Shown piece after piece: positions 1 to 9,852 of a stretch of DNA of 64,000 nucleotides (position 1 is its first letter; every line of letters begins with the position of its first letter). The notes under the pieces were generated by a model that made no database searches, had not been told where the DNA came from, and was given only the letters and a program-made list of their open reading frames with translations. The DNA is from an uncultured SAR86 cluster bacterium (lineage in GTDB: Bacteria > Pseudomonadota > Gammaproteobacteria > Magnimaribacterales > D2472). A program made the translations under genes and the position numbers. Location: positions 1 through 64,000 of the forward strand of contig CACEHH010000005.1 of assembly GCA_902559345.1 (NCBI GenBank), written 5' to 3'.

Positions 1-1
1 A

Positions 2-460
2 GCATCAAAGAAAACTAAAAAGCCTATTAGTGTTAGCACTGTTGCAACTAATAAATCTAAGATTGCGCCATATAAACCTAAAAAAAATGAAAAGTATATG
101 AGCGCAGCAATGAAAAAACATTTTATTGCTGTTCTTCTTTTGTGGAAAGAACATCTTAAAGAAGAAATGCAGAAAACCTTTGATCACCTTAGAACAAAAG
201 GCGAAACATATGCTGATCCAATTGATAGGGCTTCTCAAGAAGAAGAATTCGCATTTGAATTAAGAACTAGGGATAGAGAAAGAAAATTAATAAATAAAAT
301 TGCCATATCAATTGAACAAATAAAACAAGATGAATACGGGTGGTGTGAGTCATGCGGAGATGAAATTGGCATTAAAAGACTTGAGGCAAGACCTACAGCG
401 ACTCATTGTATTGACTGCAAAACATTAGATGAAATAAAAGAAAAGCAGCTTAACGGATGA
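2..460 (+). CDS. dksA: RNA polymerase-binding transcription factor DksA (5' partial, continues off left edge)
   Basis: CESC...CIDC zinc finger, DPIDRASQEEEF and LRTRDRERKLI match DksA. Frame is open to base 2 (ASKKTKKPISV...KNEKYMSAAM), so the ORF-track start at 98 is internal. Confidence 0.93.
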   Translation, partial: ASKKTKKPISVSTVATNKSKIAPYKPKKNEKYMSAAMKKHFIAVLLLWKEHLKEEMQKTFDHLRTKGETYADPIDRASQEEEFAFELRTRDRERKLINKIAISIEQIKQDEYGWCESCGDEIGIKRLEARPTATHCIDCKTLDEIKEKQLNG

Positions 461-487
461 TTCACATATTTCTATCAAATCCTAATT

Positions 488-1721
488 TTGATAAACAATA
501 ATAAAATAAGTAAATTCGCTATATCAATAGTAAATGAGCTTCAAAATAAAAACTTTAATGCCTATCTAGTTGGGGGGTTGTGTTCGAGATCTTTTATGCG
601 GAATAGTTCCAAAAGATTTTGATATTGCTACTGATGCTACGCCTGAACAGATAAGGAAAATATTCAAATCATCAAGGATAATTGGAAAAAGATTTAAATT
701 AGTTCATATATTTAATCGATCAGAATTAATTGAGGTCGCAACCTTTAGATCTGGAGAAAATATTTTAAATGATGGAGATTTAATTAAAGATCATTCAGGT
801 AAAATCATTAGAGATAATATTTGGGGAACACTAGAAGAAGATACTTTTAGAAGAGACTTCACAATTAATGCATTGTACTACTGTCCTTCTACTCAAAAAA
901 TTGAAGACCATAATAATGGCATGAAGCATATTCATGAAAAAATTATTGTTTCAATTGGTGATCCTCAAAAAAGATTTTCTGAAGATCCTGTTAGAAGTTT
1001 AAGAGCCATAAGGTTTAGCAATAAGTTGAACTTTAAAATTGATAAGGCTATCAAAGAAGCTATTTACGATAAGGGCCATTTACTTTCAAGCATTTCTAAC
1101 GCTAGATTGTTTGATGAGTTTTGCAAGATTTTCTTAAATGGCATGGCTGAAAAAAACTTTAATAAATTGTTATCTTTTGGTTTAAATAGATATTTGGTGA
1201 GAACAGATCCTGAACTAAATGAGTATACGTATAATGTAATGATTGAGGCCTTAAGAAATACTGATAAGAGATTGCATAACGATCAATCTGTTACTCCTGG
1301 GTTTCTTATTGCTGCCCTTCTATGGCCTCAACTTGTTGAAGCTTCCAAGCAAAAAGGTGAAATAAATCTAAGAAAATATTTTAGATCAATGGATAGGATT
1401 TTAAGAGAACAACAAAAAATTACTGCAATCCCAAGAAAATTTCATGGTTATATAAAAGATATATGGGTCTTACAACTCAAGCTACATAGCAGAATTGGCA
1501 AACAGCCATACAAAACTCTTAAACACCCTAGATTTAGAGCTGCTTATGATTTTCTATTGGTAAGAGAAAAGGCATCAGGTGAGAGTAGCTATTTAGGTAA
1601 TTGGTGGACTAATTTTCAAAAAAATGACAACAATATTAAAAAGTCTTTAATTGAGAAATTGCATGAAAAAAATAAAGAAGAATCATTTAAAAAATTTGGT
1701 TTCTCTGAAGAGTTAAGATAA
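488..1721 (+). CDS. pcnB: Poly(A) polymerase I, interrupted by an apparent +1 insertion in a G6 run (572-577)
   Basis: Upstream frame reads ISIVNELQNKNFNAYLVGG, downstream frame reads GGCVRDLLCGIVPKDFDIATDATPEQI. Joined by removing one G, this is the PcnB nucleotidyltransferase motif. Start uncertain (TTG 488 or ATT 485). Confidence 0.88.
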
Positions 1722-1748
1722 TCTATTAATTACAAATTAAATATTGTA

Positions 1749-2414
1749 ATGAAGCCAGCTTTAAACGAAATACCATTACCAAAATATATTGCCATTGAGG
1801 GTCCAATAGGCGTTGGAAAGACTACGCTTGCAAACAAGATTGCTGAATCATTTAATTATGATGCTTTTTTAGAACAACCTGCAGAAAATCCATTTCTAAA
1901 AAATTTTTATAGGAATCCAAGTCAATCTGCTCTTGCTACTCAATTATTTTTCTTATTCCAAAGAATGCAACAAATACAAGACCTAAAACAACGCAGTCTA
2001 TTTGAAAATGTTCGTGTTGCTGATTTTTTAATTGAAAAGGATCGGCTTTTTGCCGAAGTAACTCTTTCAAATGAAGAAATGATTTTGTATGACAAAGTAT
2101 ACGAACATATAACCATAGATGCACCTTCGCCTGATTTGGTAATCTATCTTCAAGCTCCTATTGAAATACTTAAAGAAAGAATCACCAAAAGAGGAAATAT
2201 CAACGAACAATATCTGACATTAGATTATTTAGAAAGATTAAATGATGCATATTCAAGATTTTTCCTTGATTATACTGCAGCACCACTTTTAATTATAAAT
2301 GCGGCGGATATCAACCTAGAATCAAGTGAAGATGATTATGAGGCATTAATTACAATGATAATGTCTAATCCTAAGGGGAAAAATTTTATTAATCCTCAGC
2401 CCTCAATCATTTAA
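1749..2414 (+). CDS. Deoxynucleoside kinase family protein
   Basis: IAIEGPIGVGKTTLA P-loop; DFLIEKDRLFAEVTL; IYLQAPIEILKERITKRG, typical of the dGK/dCK family. Confidence 0.85.
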   Translation: MKPALNEIPLPKYIAIEGPIGVGKTTLANKIAESFNYDAFLEQPAENPFLKNFYRNPSQSALATQLFFLFQRMQQIQDLKQRSLFENVRVADFLIEKDRLFAEVTLSNEEMILYDKVYEHITIDAPSPDLVIYLQAPIEILKERITKRGNINEQYLTLDYLERLNDAYSRFFLDYTAAPLLIINAADINLESSEDDYEALITMIMSNPKGKNFINPQPSII

Positions 2415-2423
2415 AGACTAATT

Positions 2424-4346
2424 GTGTCTCAAGAGATATATAGTCCTAAATCTGCTAACCCTCATATAAAAGATATTGAGGAATATCAAAAGCTTCATAA
2501 AGAATCTATAGAAAGTCCTAAAGAATTCTTTCAAAAGTTAGCAAATGAAAATATATCTTGGTTTAAGGATTTTAAAGAGGTTCATAATGATGATTTTCCG
2601 AACACTAAATGGTTCAGTGGTGGTCAAACCAATGTAAGCTTCAATTGTATAGATAGGCATTTAGAGAGTGATGCAAATAAAACTGCATTAATATGGGAGG
2701 GGGATGATCCATCTTATTCTAAGAGCCTGACCTATCAAGAACTCCATGATGAAGTCTGTAAATTCTCAAATGTTCTTAAAAATCTTGGTGTAAAAAAAGG
2801 TTCAAGAGTTTGTATTTATATGCCTATGATAGTTGAGGCAGCCTTTGCAATGCTTGCGTGTACAAGGATTGGCGCTATTCATTCGGTTGTTTTTGGTGGT
2901 TTTTCACCGGAGTCATTAAAAGATAGAATTCTTGATGCTGACTGTAAAATTGTAATTACGGCTGATGAAGGTTTAAGAGGCGGAAAAAAAGTTCCGTTAA
3001 AACTTAATGTTGATGAAGCTCTTAAAGGATGTCCAAATGTAAAATCCACTTTAGTTATAAAGAGAACTAGTGAAGATATTCCATGGGATGAAAATCGCGA
3101 TATTTGGTATGAGGAATTATCTAAAGATGTTGAAACTACCTGTGATCCTGAGCCAATGGATTCTGAAGATCCCCTTTTTATACTTTATACATCTGGTTCA
3201 ACTGGGAAGCCCAAAGGTGTATTGCATTCTACTGCTGGATATTTGTTAGGTGCTCATATTAGTTTTAAATATTTGTTTGGCATAAGGCCAGAAGATAAAT
3301 ATTGGTGTACTGCTGATGTTGGATGGATAACTGGTCATACATATATTTTGTATGGTCCTCTTTCAAATGGGGCTACAACTTTAATGTTTGAAGGTGTTCC
3401 AACCTACCCTTCTGCATCAAGGTGTTGGGAGATATGTGATAAACACGAAATTAATATCTTTTACACTGCTCCAACTGCTATCAGAGCCCTTATGGCTCAA
3501 GGCGATGAGCCTGTTTTAAAAACTAAAAGAAATACTTTAAGGGTATTAGGCACTGTTGGTGAACCAATAAACCCAGAGGCGTGGGATTGGTACTACAGTG
3601 TTGTAGGTGAATCTAGATGCGATATTATTGATACATGGTGGCAAACTGAAACTGGCTCAGTTCTTATATCTCCAATTGCAGGCGTCACACCCACAAAACC
3701 GGGATCAGCTACTCTTCCTTTTTTTGGAGTAAAACCAGCGCTATATGATGAAAATGGTAAAACATTAGAAGGACCAAATTCAGGAAACTTGGTAATGGAA
3801 CAATCTTGGCCTAGCCAAATTAGAAGTGTTTATGGGGATCATCAAAGAATGATAGATACATACTTTAGTATGTATAAAGATATCTACTTTACTGGAGATG
3901 GAGCTAGAAGAGACGAAGATGGATATTACTGGATTACTGGAAGAGTGGATGATGTTTTAAATGTCTCAGGTCATAGACTTGGTACCGCAGAGATTGAAAG
4001 CGCTCTTGTGCTTCATCCAAAAGTAGCAGAAGCTGCTGTGGTTGGATTTGACCATCCAATTAAAGGTCAAGGCATTTATGCTTTTGTTACTTTAATGATT
4101 GGAGAGTCATTTAGTGACGAATTAAATAATGAATTAAAACAATTCGTAGCTAAAGAAATAGGTGCAATCGCAAGGCCTGACCTAATTCAAAATGCACCTG
4201 GTCTTCCAAAAACAAGATCTGGAAAAATAATGAGAAGAATTTTAAGAAAAATTTCCGAAGGCGATCTATCAAATCTTGGCGATACCACTACACTTGCAGA
4301 TCCATCAGTTGTAGATTCTCTAATTAGCAATAAAATAAGCTTATGA
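2424..4346 (+). CDS. acs: Acetyl-CoA synthetase
   Basis: 640 aa; [59 protein letters not shown] start. Confidence 0.96.
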   Translation: MSQEIYSPKSANPHIKDIEEYQKLHKESIESPKEFFQKLANENISWFKDFKEVHNDDFPNTKWFSGGQTNVSFNCIDRHLESDANKTALIWEGDDPSYSKSLTYQELHDEVCKFSNVLKNLGVKKGSRVCIYMPMIVEAAFAMLACTRIGAIHSVVFGGFSPESLKDRILDADCKIVITADEGLRGGKKVPLKLNVDEALKGCPNVKSTLVIKRTSEDIPWDENRDIWYEELSKDVETTCDPEPMDSEDPLFILYTSGSTGKPKGVLHSTAGYLLGAHISFKYLFGIRPEDKYWCTADVGWITGHTYILYGPLSNGATTLMFEGVPTYPSASRCWEICDKHEINIFYTAPTAIRALMAQGDEPVLKTKRNTLRVLGTVGEPINPEAWDWYYSVVGESRCDIIDTWWQTETGSVLISPIAGVTPTKPGSATLPFFGVKPALYDENGKTLEGPNSGNLVMEQSWPSQIRSVYGDHQRMIDTYFSMYKDIYFTGDGARRDEDGYYWITGRVDDVLNVSGHRLGTAEIESALVLHPKVAEAAVVGFDHPIKGQGIYAFVTLMIGESFSDELNNELKQFVAKEIGAIARPDLIQNAPGLPKTRSGKIMRRILRKISEGDLSNLGDTTTLADPSVVDSLISNKISL

Positions 4347-4678
4347 AAAAAAATAGTTTATTAGTGATTGCCACACTTACTTTAGTTAGTTGTAATACAA
4401 ATCAAAATTATGATAAGTCAATGCTACCTGACGCTGATCCTAAAGTTCTAAGTGAAGTGAATTCCAAAGTATTAATTTCTTGTATGCAAATGCCTGTGCC
4501 TCGACCACCTGTTCCTATAAATCCAAGTCATAAAGTGCCAACTAGCGAGGTATATGATCAGAATGATTGTGTTGAGAACAAATTGTCTGATAATGAGCGT
4601 AAAAAAATTCTTAATGAGAGAAAAGAAAAAGAAAAATTTAATCTTGTAATTAATTTAGAAGATCAAGAAGAAGAGTAA
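4343..4678 (+). CDS. Hypothetical lipoprotein
   Basis: ATGA overlap with acs stop; signal peptide with lipobox LTLVSC; charged C-terminus. Confidence 0.6.
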   Translation: MKKNSLLVIATLTLVSCNTNQNYDKSMLPDADPKVLSEVNSKVLISCMQMPVPRPPVPINPSHKVPTSEVYDQNDCVENKLSDNERKKILNERKEKEKFNLVINLEDQEEE

Positions 4679-5463
4679 CGATTTTCAACACTTTTTATTT
4701 TTTTATCATCTTGAAGTTTTATCAGGTGAGCCATAAGACTCATTTTTGCAATAGGATGGAGTATTTCAGGTACATCGTTATAAACTAATGGCAATAACTC
4801 ATCAAGGTTGGAATTCTTATTTTTATCCACACATCTTAAGACTTTCGATTCTCTTGAGAGTCTATGTCTAATGATTGATTGAATAGTTTTATAAGGATCT
4901 TCCATATAATTTCCATGACCTGGTGCGAAATAATTAATATCATAATCTTCTAACAGCCTTAAAGATTCTATATATTCAGTCATATTTCCATCTGGTGGAG
5001 CTATCACAACAGTTGAGCCATCCATAATATGATCACCAGTTAAAAGGCATTTATGTTTTTCTAAATAAAAGCACAGATGATTTGATGCATGTCCTGGGGT
5101 ATGAATTGTTTCAAGAGAGTATTCCTTTGTTGCAATAACATCTCCATGACTCAAAACTGTATCGGGTATAAAAGTTTCATCTTCCCATTCAGATTCTCTA
5201 TCTACCAGTCTTCCAAACATTGGAATATCTAACTCTTTAGAAATGGGCAGTGCTGCAGGTGAATGATCTGTATGAGTATGTGTAACTAGGATTCTTTTAA
5301 TCTTACCAGCTCCCTTTTTTAAAATAGCTTGAATGTGTTCTTTAATATTTGGTCCTGGGTCTACAAGTGTTATGTCCTCTTGCCCTATTAAATAAGTATT
5401 AGTTCCTTGTCCAGTAAAGACGCCGCCATTAGGTGCAGTAATTTTAGTTATTAATTTATTCAT
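4663..5463 (-). CDS. MBL-fold metallo-hydrolase (LACTB2-like)
   Basis: THTHTDHSPAA, HTPGHASNHLCF, GDHIMDG, APGHG metal-binding motifs. Confidence 0.88.
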   Translation of the reverse strand: MNKLITKITAPNGGVFTGQGTNTYLIGQEDITLVDPGPNIKEHIQAILKKGAGKIKRILVTHTHTDHSPAALPISKELDIPMFGRLVDRESEWEDETFIPDTVLSHGDVIATKEYSLETIHTPGHASNHLCFYLEKHKCLLTGDHIMDGSTVVIAPPDGNMTEYIESLRLLEDYDINYFAPGHGNYMEDPYKTIQSIIRHRLSRESKVLRCVDKNKNSNLDELLPLVYNDVPEILHPIAKMSLMAHLIKLQDDKKIKSVENRYSSS

Positions 5464-6254
5464 TAATGATCCTCATAACCATCATCTCCTGGAAACAAAA
5501 CCTTCCAAGTATCATTTTCTTTATAGAACTTAGGCAAGATAGGTTTAATGTCATCTTTTGTAAGTTTTTTTTGATGATCGAGCATTGTTGTTGCGCTTTT
5601 AAAATTCATACATGATTTTAGGTTCTCTGTTGTTGGAAGAATCATCTGCATGTCTCCTTCTAAGGCTTTCTTAAGTGCTAGATTAGGACTAATCCATAAA
5701 CTATGGGTTAGCTCCATGCCGTCATGTTGAACAATCTGATTTTCTGGTAAATATGCTATAAAAAATCTTGTATCAAATCTTCTGGCTTCAAACTCAGGGG
5801 TAATCCAGTGAGATAATGGTGCAATGTTAGCGGTTGTGAGTGTCAAATCCTCTTTTTTACATATATCTAAAAGATTAATTTCATTATTTATTAACATTTG
5901 TCTATAAGTATCGAATTTTGATTTATCTTCGCCTTCTAAATTAAGCAACTCTCCAGATCTTTTTGTAGCAAGAAGTATCCCAACCTCCTCAAAACACTCT
6001 CTTATACATGCAGCCCAATAACTTAAACCTCCATTATTTAACCCAAGTATGTTCGAAGCTTTTAGATCATCATATCCATCACAATATAACTCAAGGCTCT
6101 CTAAACAATCTCCTTCATCAATTTTGCCTCCAGGAAAAACATAAAGATTTCCAAATGGAGACTTCTTAGATCTTTTGACCATTAAAACTTCCATACCATC
6201 ATTGGTGTCTCTTAGAACAAGAACAGTTGCAGCAGGAGTTAAATTATTATTCAT
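5463..6254 (-). CDS. NUDIX hydrolase
   Basis: FPGGKIDEGD...AACIRECFEEVGILL Nudix-like box. Confidence 0.85.
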   Translation of the reverse strand: MNNNLTPAATVLVLRDTNDGMEVLMVKRSKKSPFGNLYVFPGGKIDEGDCLESLELYCDGYDDLKASNILGLNNGGLSYWAACIRECFEEVGILLATKRSGELLNLEGEDKSKFDTYRQMLINNEINLLDICKKEDLTLTTANIAPLSHWITPEFEARRFDTRFFIAYLPENQIVQHDGMELTHSLWISPNLALKKALEGDMQMILPTTENLKSCMNFKSATTMLDHQKKLTKDDIKPILPKFYKENDTWKVLFPGDDGYEDH

Positions 6255-6286
6255 ATATTTAATCGATATAGCTTAGAATACTGCTT

Positions 6287-7177
6287 ATGCAAATTACTGA
6301 CAATCTAAAAAATGATATCTCTAATGCTCCTACATGGTTTCTTGATACTATCGCCATAAAGCCAAGTGAAAAAATTTTAGAAGATGTTAAAGGAAACCTT
6401 TCATATTCTGTATGGCCCTCTTCATCTGAAAATAAGAATCTTATGATCTTTATTCATGGAACTGGCGCTCATAAAAAATGGTGGTACCCAATTGCCCCTC
6501 AATTTGTAGACTACTCAAATATAATTGCTATTGATCTTCCGGGTATGGGCGATTCAGGTTTTAGAGAAAAGTATAGTATCAAAGACTTTGGTCAATGCAT
6601 CATTTCAATTATTGAAAAAGAGAAGTCTAATATGGATATTGATAGTATTTCTATCATAGGCCACTCTTTAGGAGGCCAAGTAGCAGGATACGTGGCTTCA
6701 GAAAAAAAAGATCTTGTCTCTAATTTAATCATGATTGATACCTTTATAAGGCCACCAGATTGGGATCCATCTCAAAATGAAGGCGGGCCTTTAAGAATGA
6801 TTAAATATTATCCAGATAAAACTACAATTCTAAAAAGATTTAGGCTTCTTCCTCAACAAGAATGCAATAATGAATGGTTTGTAAGATATATATCTGAGCA
6901 TTCGGTTAGAGAAACATCAGAAGGATGGCGTTGGAAATTTGATGATTCAATGTTTAATAGTCTTGAAAGATTATTTGGATATAAATTCTCTTTTAGATGT
7001 CCTGCTCTTTTTATTCATGGAGCAAATAGCCTCCTAATGTCAGCAAATATTTTAGATAATATTAAAAAAATGTATTCTGAAATTATGGATTTTAATGAGG
7101 TCAATGGTGCTGCACACCATGTTCCCTTAGATAAACCATTAGAAATAGTTGATATAATAAAAAATCGTCTTTTTTAG
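6287..7177 (+). CDS. Alpha/beta hydrolase
   Basis: FIHGTGAHKKWW, GHSLGGQVAG nucleophile elbow, C-terminal AAHHVPLDKP. Confidence 0.85.
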   Translation: MQITDNLKNDISNAPTWFLDTIAIKPSEKILEDVKGNLSYSVWPSSSENKNLMIFIHGTGAHKKWWYPIAPQFVDYSNIIAIDLPGMGDSGFREKYSIKDFGQCIISIIEKEKSNMDIDSISIIGHSLGGQVAGYVASEKKDLVSNLIMIDTFIRPPDWDPSQNEGGPLRMIKYYPDKTTILKRFRLLPQQECNNEWFVRYISEHSVRETSEGWRWKFDDSMFNSLERLFGYKFSFRCPALFIHGANSLLMSANILDNIKKMYSEIMDFNEVNGAAHHVPLDKPLEIVDIIKNRLF

Positions 7178-7185
7178 ATTTTTAT

Positions 7186-8556
7186 ATGAATTATTTTTAT
7201 TTTTTCTTTTTCTTATTTCTATCAGTTCTAATATTAATAAAGCCGTTTATAAATATCATCTCAAATTGGGTCATGCGATCTAAGAAGCTAACAATAACTG
7301 GGGCAATTACTTTTTTTGTAGGAGTTTTGTGTATATATATAAGTCTTAGTAATGAATTTTGGTATGAGCGTGTGTGGTTAATCACAACTTTTGTAATAGG
7401 AATCGCTCTTTTAATAAGAGCTTTAGTGATTATTTTCTTTTTTAGAAAAATTAAAAAAATGCTGCCCTATTTCATGGAGAACTATTATAAATTTTCAATA
7501 CCAATCGCGCTTGTTCTGATTTATATATCAATTCTAATTGTATCTACCGATTATATTGGTCCTCAAAAAGATATTAGCTCTTGTAAATCGGACAAAGATA
7601 TAGATGTTATATGTGAGTTTTTGAACCCTGAGGATATTGTAATTACTCCTGATAAGGAATTTCTGCTTATGTCAGAATTTGGAGGTATAGGCCCATATGA
7701 AGAACAAAAACCTGGTTTTTTTGCATTATTAGATCTAAGAACAAAAAAAAGAATAATTCCAAATATAACTATCGCTAGTAATTCATGGGGCGACCCATCA
7801 TGTAACAGAATTGATGATCAGCAGTATGGGCCACATGGGATAGATCTCGTGGAGCGTAATGACGGAAAATTTCAACTTGGAGTTATAAGCCATTATCCAG
7901 ATGAAACTATTGAAATGTTTGAATTGATAAAAACTAATGGGTCATGGAATTTCATATGGAGGGGTTGTGTAGATGTTCCATACAAATATTATTTTAATGA
8001 TATAAGTCTTAAAAAAGACGGTGGTTTTTTTGCATCACATATGTATGAAAGAGATATAACTCTTAATGAGTGGCTCATAACCTCTTTACTAAAAAGAAAT
8101 TCAGGATACCTTGTAGACTGGAATGATGGAAAGTTTAATAAAGTTGAAGGTACTGAAGGCAGTGGGCCAAATGGAATAGCCTTAGATAGAAATTCCAACT
8201 TGCTCTATATTAATTACAATCAAGGTGATCTCATTACAAAGTTTGATCTTTCGATAAACAAAAAGATTCATAGTCAATTCATAGAAGCGCCAGATAACCC
8301 TTATATTGATGGTGATTATATATGGGTTACTTCTCTAGATTTCCAACCAAATGATTTTGGAGAATGTGAATTTAAGAAAAGTTGCTCATTACCTTTTTCT
8401 ATTTATAAATTAGATAAGAAAACATTAGAAGTCCTTGATAAATTCTCGTTCTCTAAAACAGTATTTGGATTACCAACAGTCGCGGTTCCGGTTGGTGAAA
8501 ACATTTATATGGGATCATTCCATTCTGATAGATTGGGTTATTTTAAAATAAATTAA
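7186..8556 (+). CDS. Membrane-anchored beta-propeller protein (arylesterase/SMP-30-like C-terminal domain)
   Basis: Four hydrophobic segments, then GPHGIDLVERNDGKFQLGVISHYPDETIEMFEL, NDISLKKDGGFFASHMY, GPNGIALDRNSNLLYINY, resembling paraoxonase/SMP-30-type propellers. Confidence 0.6.
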   Translation: MNYFYFFFFLFLSVLILIKPFINIISNWVMRSKKLTITGAITFFVGVLCIYISLSNEFWYERVWLITTFVIGIALLIRALVIIFFFRKIKKMLPYFMENYYKFSIPIALVLIYISILIVSTDYIGPQKDISSCKSDKDIDVICEFLNPEDIVITPDKEFLLMSEFGGIGPYEEQKPGFFALLDLRTKKRIIPNITIASNSWGDPSCNRIDDQQYGPHGIDLVERNDGKFQLGVISHYPDETIEMFELIKTNGSWNFIWRGCVDVPYKYYFNDISLKKDGGFFASHMYERDITLNEWLITSLLKRNSGYLVDWNDGKFNKVEGTEGSGPNGIALDRNSNLLYINYNQGDLITKFDLSINKKIHSQFIEAPDNPYIDGDYIWVTSLDFQPNDFGECEFKKSCSLPFSIYKLDKKTLEVLDKFSFSKTVFGLPTVAVPVGENIYMGSFHSDRLGYFKIN

Positions 8557-8560
8557 TTTT

Positions 8561-9394
8561 ATGATTGAAGATTTTAATTTTGATTCTATACAAATAAAAA
8601 TACCAAAAAGGGCTGAAAACTCTCATAAGGGAAATTTTGGGAAAGTATTAGTAATTGGTGGGTCTGATGGCATGGGTGGTGCTGCAATACTTTCATCAGA
8701 GGCAAGTCTTTTTTGTGGTTCTGGTTTAGTTCATCTTCACACACATCCCAATAATGTAGAAGCAAGCTTAAAAAGAAACCCAGAAATAATGGCTTTAGGT
8801 ATAAATAATAATTATAAAGTCCCCAATGAAATGAATGTTATTTTATGTGGTCCAGGATTAAGAGATGATGATTGGTCATATGATATATACAAAAAAACAA
8901 TAACCAAAGATGGCAATCATGTGCTTATCTTAGATGCTGGCGCTCTTTATTTTTTATATAAATCTTATGCAAAATCTCCAATTTCAGACAAGCATTTAAT
9001 ACTTACCCCTCATCCAGGTGAGGCAAGTGCACTTTTAAATGTTCCAGTTGATGAAATTCAAACTGATCGATTAAAAGCTGCTAAGGAAATATCTAAAAAA
9101 TATAATGCAGATGTAATTCTTAAAGGAAATCAAACTATAGTTTTTTCTAAGTTAAATGAAGGTGCTCTCTTATGCAATGAAGGGGGTCCAGAACTTGCAA
9201 CTGGCGGAACTGGTGATGTGCTTGCCGGAGTAGTATCTTCATTGATTGCACAAAAATTAAGTCACTTTGATTCTTGTGTTCTCTCCACGGCATTACATGC
9301 ACGAGCAGGTAAAATTTTTAATAAAACCATAGGTGAAATCGGTTTAAATGCCTCATCCTTAATTCCAATAATTAGAGACCTCTTAAATAAATGA
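8561..9394 (+). CDS. nnrD: ADP-dependent NAD(P)H-hydrate dehydratase (stand-alone, no epimerase domain)
   Basis: GNFGKVLVIGGSDGMGGAAILSSEASL, LTPHPGEASALL, EGGPELATGGTGDVLAGVVSS. Confidence 0.9.
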   Translation: MIEDFNFDSIQIKIPKRAENSHKGNFGKVLVIGGSDGMGGAAILSSEASLFCGSGLVHLHTHPNNVEASLKRNPEIMALGINNNYKVPNEMNVILCGPGLRDDDWSYDIYKKTITKDGNHVLILDAGALYFLYKSYAKSPISDKHLILTPHPGEASALLNVPVDEIQTDRLKAAKEISKKYNADVILKGNQTIVFSKLNEGALLCNEGGPELATGGTGDVLAGVVSSLIAQKLSHFDSCVLSTALHARAGKIFNKTIGEIGLNASSLIPIIRDLLNK

Positions 9395-9852
9395 AGATAA
9401 TTACCTTGAAAAATGATCAAGCTACAAGCGAGCTTGGAAAACTAATTGCTAATGAGATACAAAAGTTAGATCAACAATCTATAGAGATACATCTCGAGGG
9501 AGATTTGGGAACTGGTAAAACTTTTCTAACAAAGTCAATAATTAAGAATAGTGGATGGAGCGAACATGTAAAAAGCCCCACCTACACTCTGTGTGAAGAA
9601 TATGAATTAAATGATCTAATTTTTCTACATATTGACCTATATAGAACTAATGAAGCCGATGATATTCTTATATTTGATTTAGACAGGAATACCCACTCTA
9701 AAAAAGTAATAATAATTGAGTGGCCACAAAAATTAATACATGAAAGAGAGTTTGATTTAAAAATATTTTTTAAACATATTGATAATGGAAGAGAAGTCTC
9801 GATAATATCTAAAGACAATAAATTTGATAGCCTACTTAATACAAATGAATAA
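9391..9852 (+). CDS. tsaE: tRNA threonylcarbamoyladenosine biosynthesis protein TsaE
   Basis: LEGDLGTGKTFLTKSI, SPTYTLCEEYE, HIDLYR. Confidence 0.92.
   Translation: MKIITLKNDQATSELGKLIANEIQKLDQQSIEIHLEGDLGTGKTFLTKSIIKNSGWSEHVKSPTYTLCEEYELNDLIFLHIDLYRTNEADDILIFDLDRNTHSKKVIIIEWPQKLIHEREFDLKIFFKHIDNGREVSIISKDNKFDSLLNTNE

Noticed and set aside
457-501. 14-codon ORF MIHIFLSNPNFDKQ overlapping the dksA stop (ATGA) as pcnB start
   Set aside because: Not in the pcnB frame and terminates before the conserved PcnB N-terminus; possible upstream ORF but unsupported.
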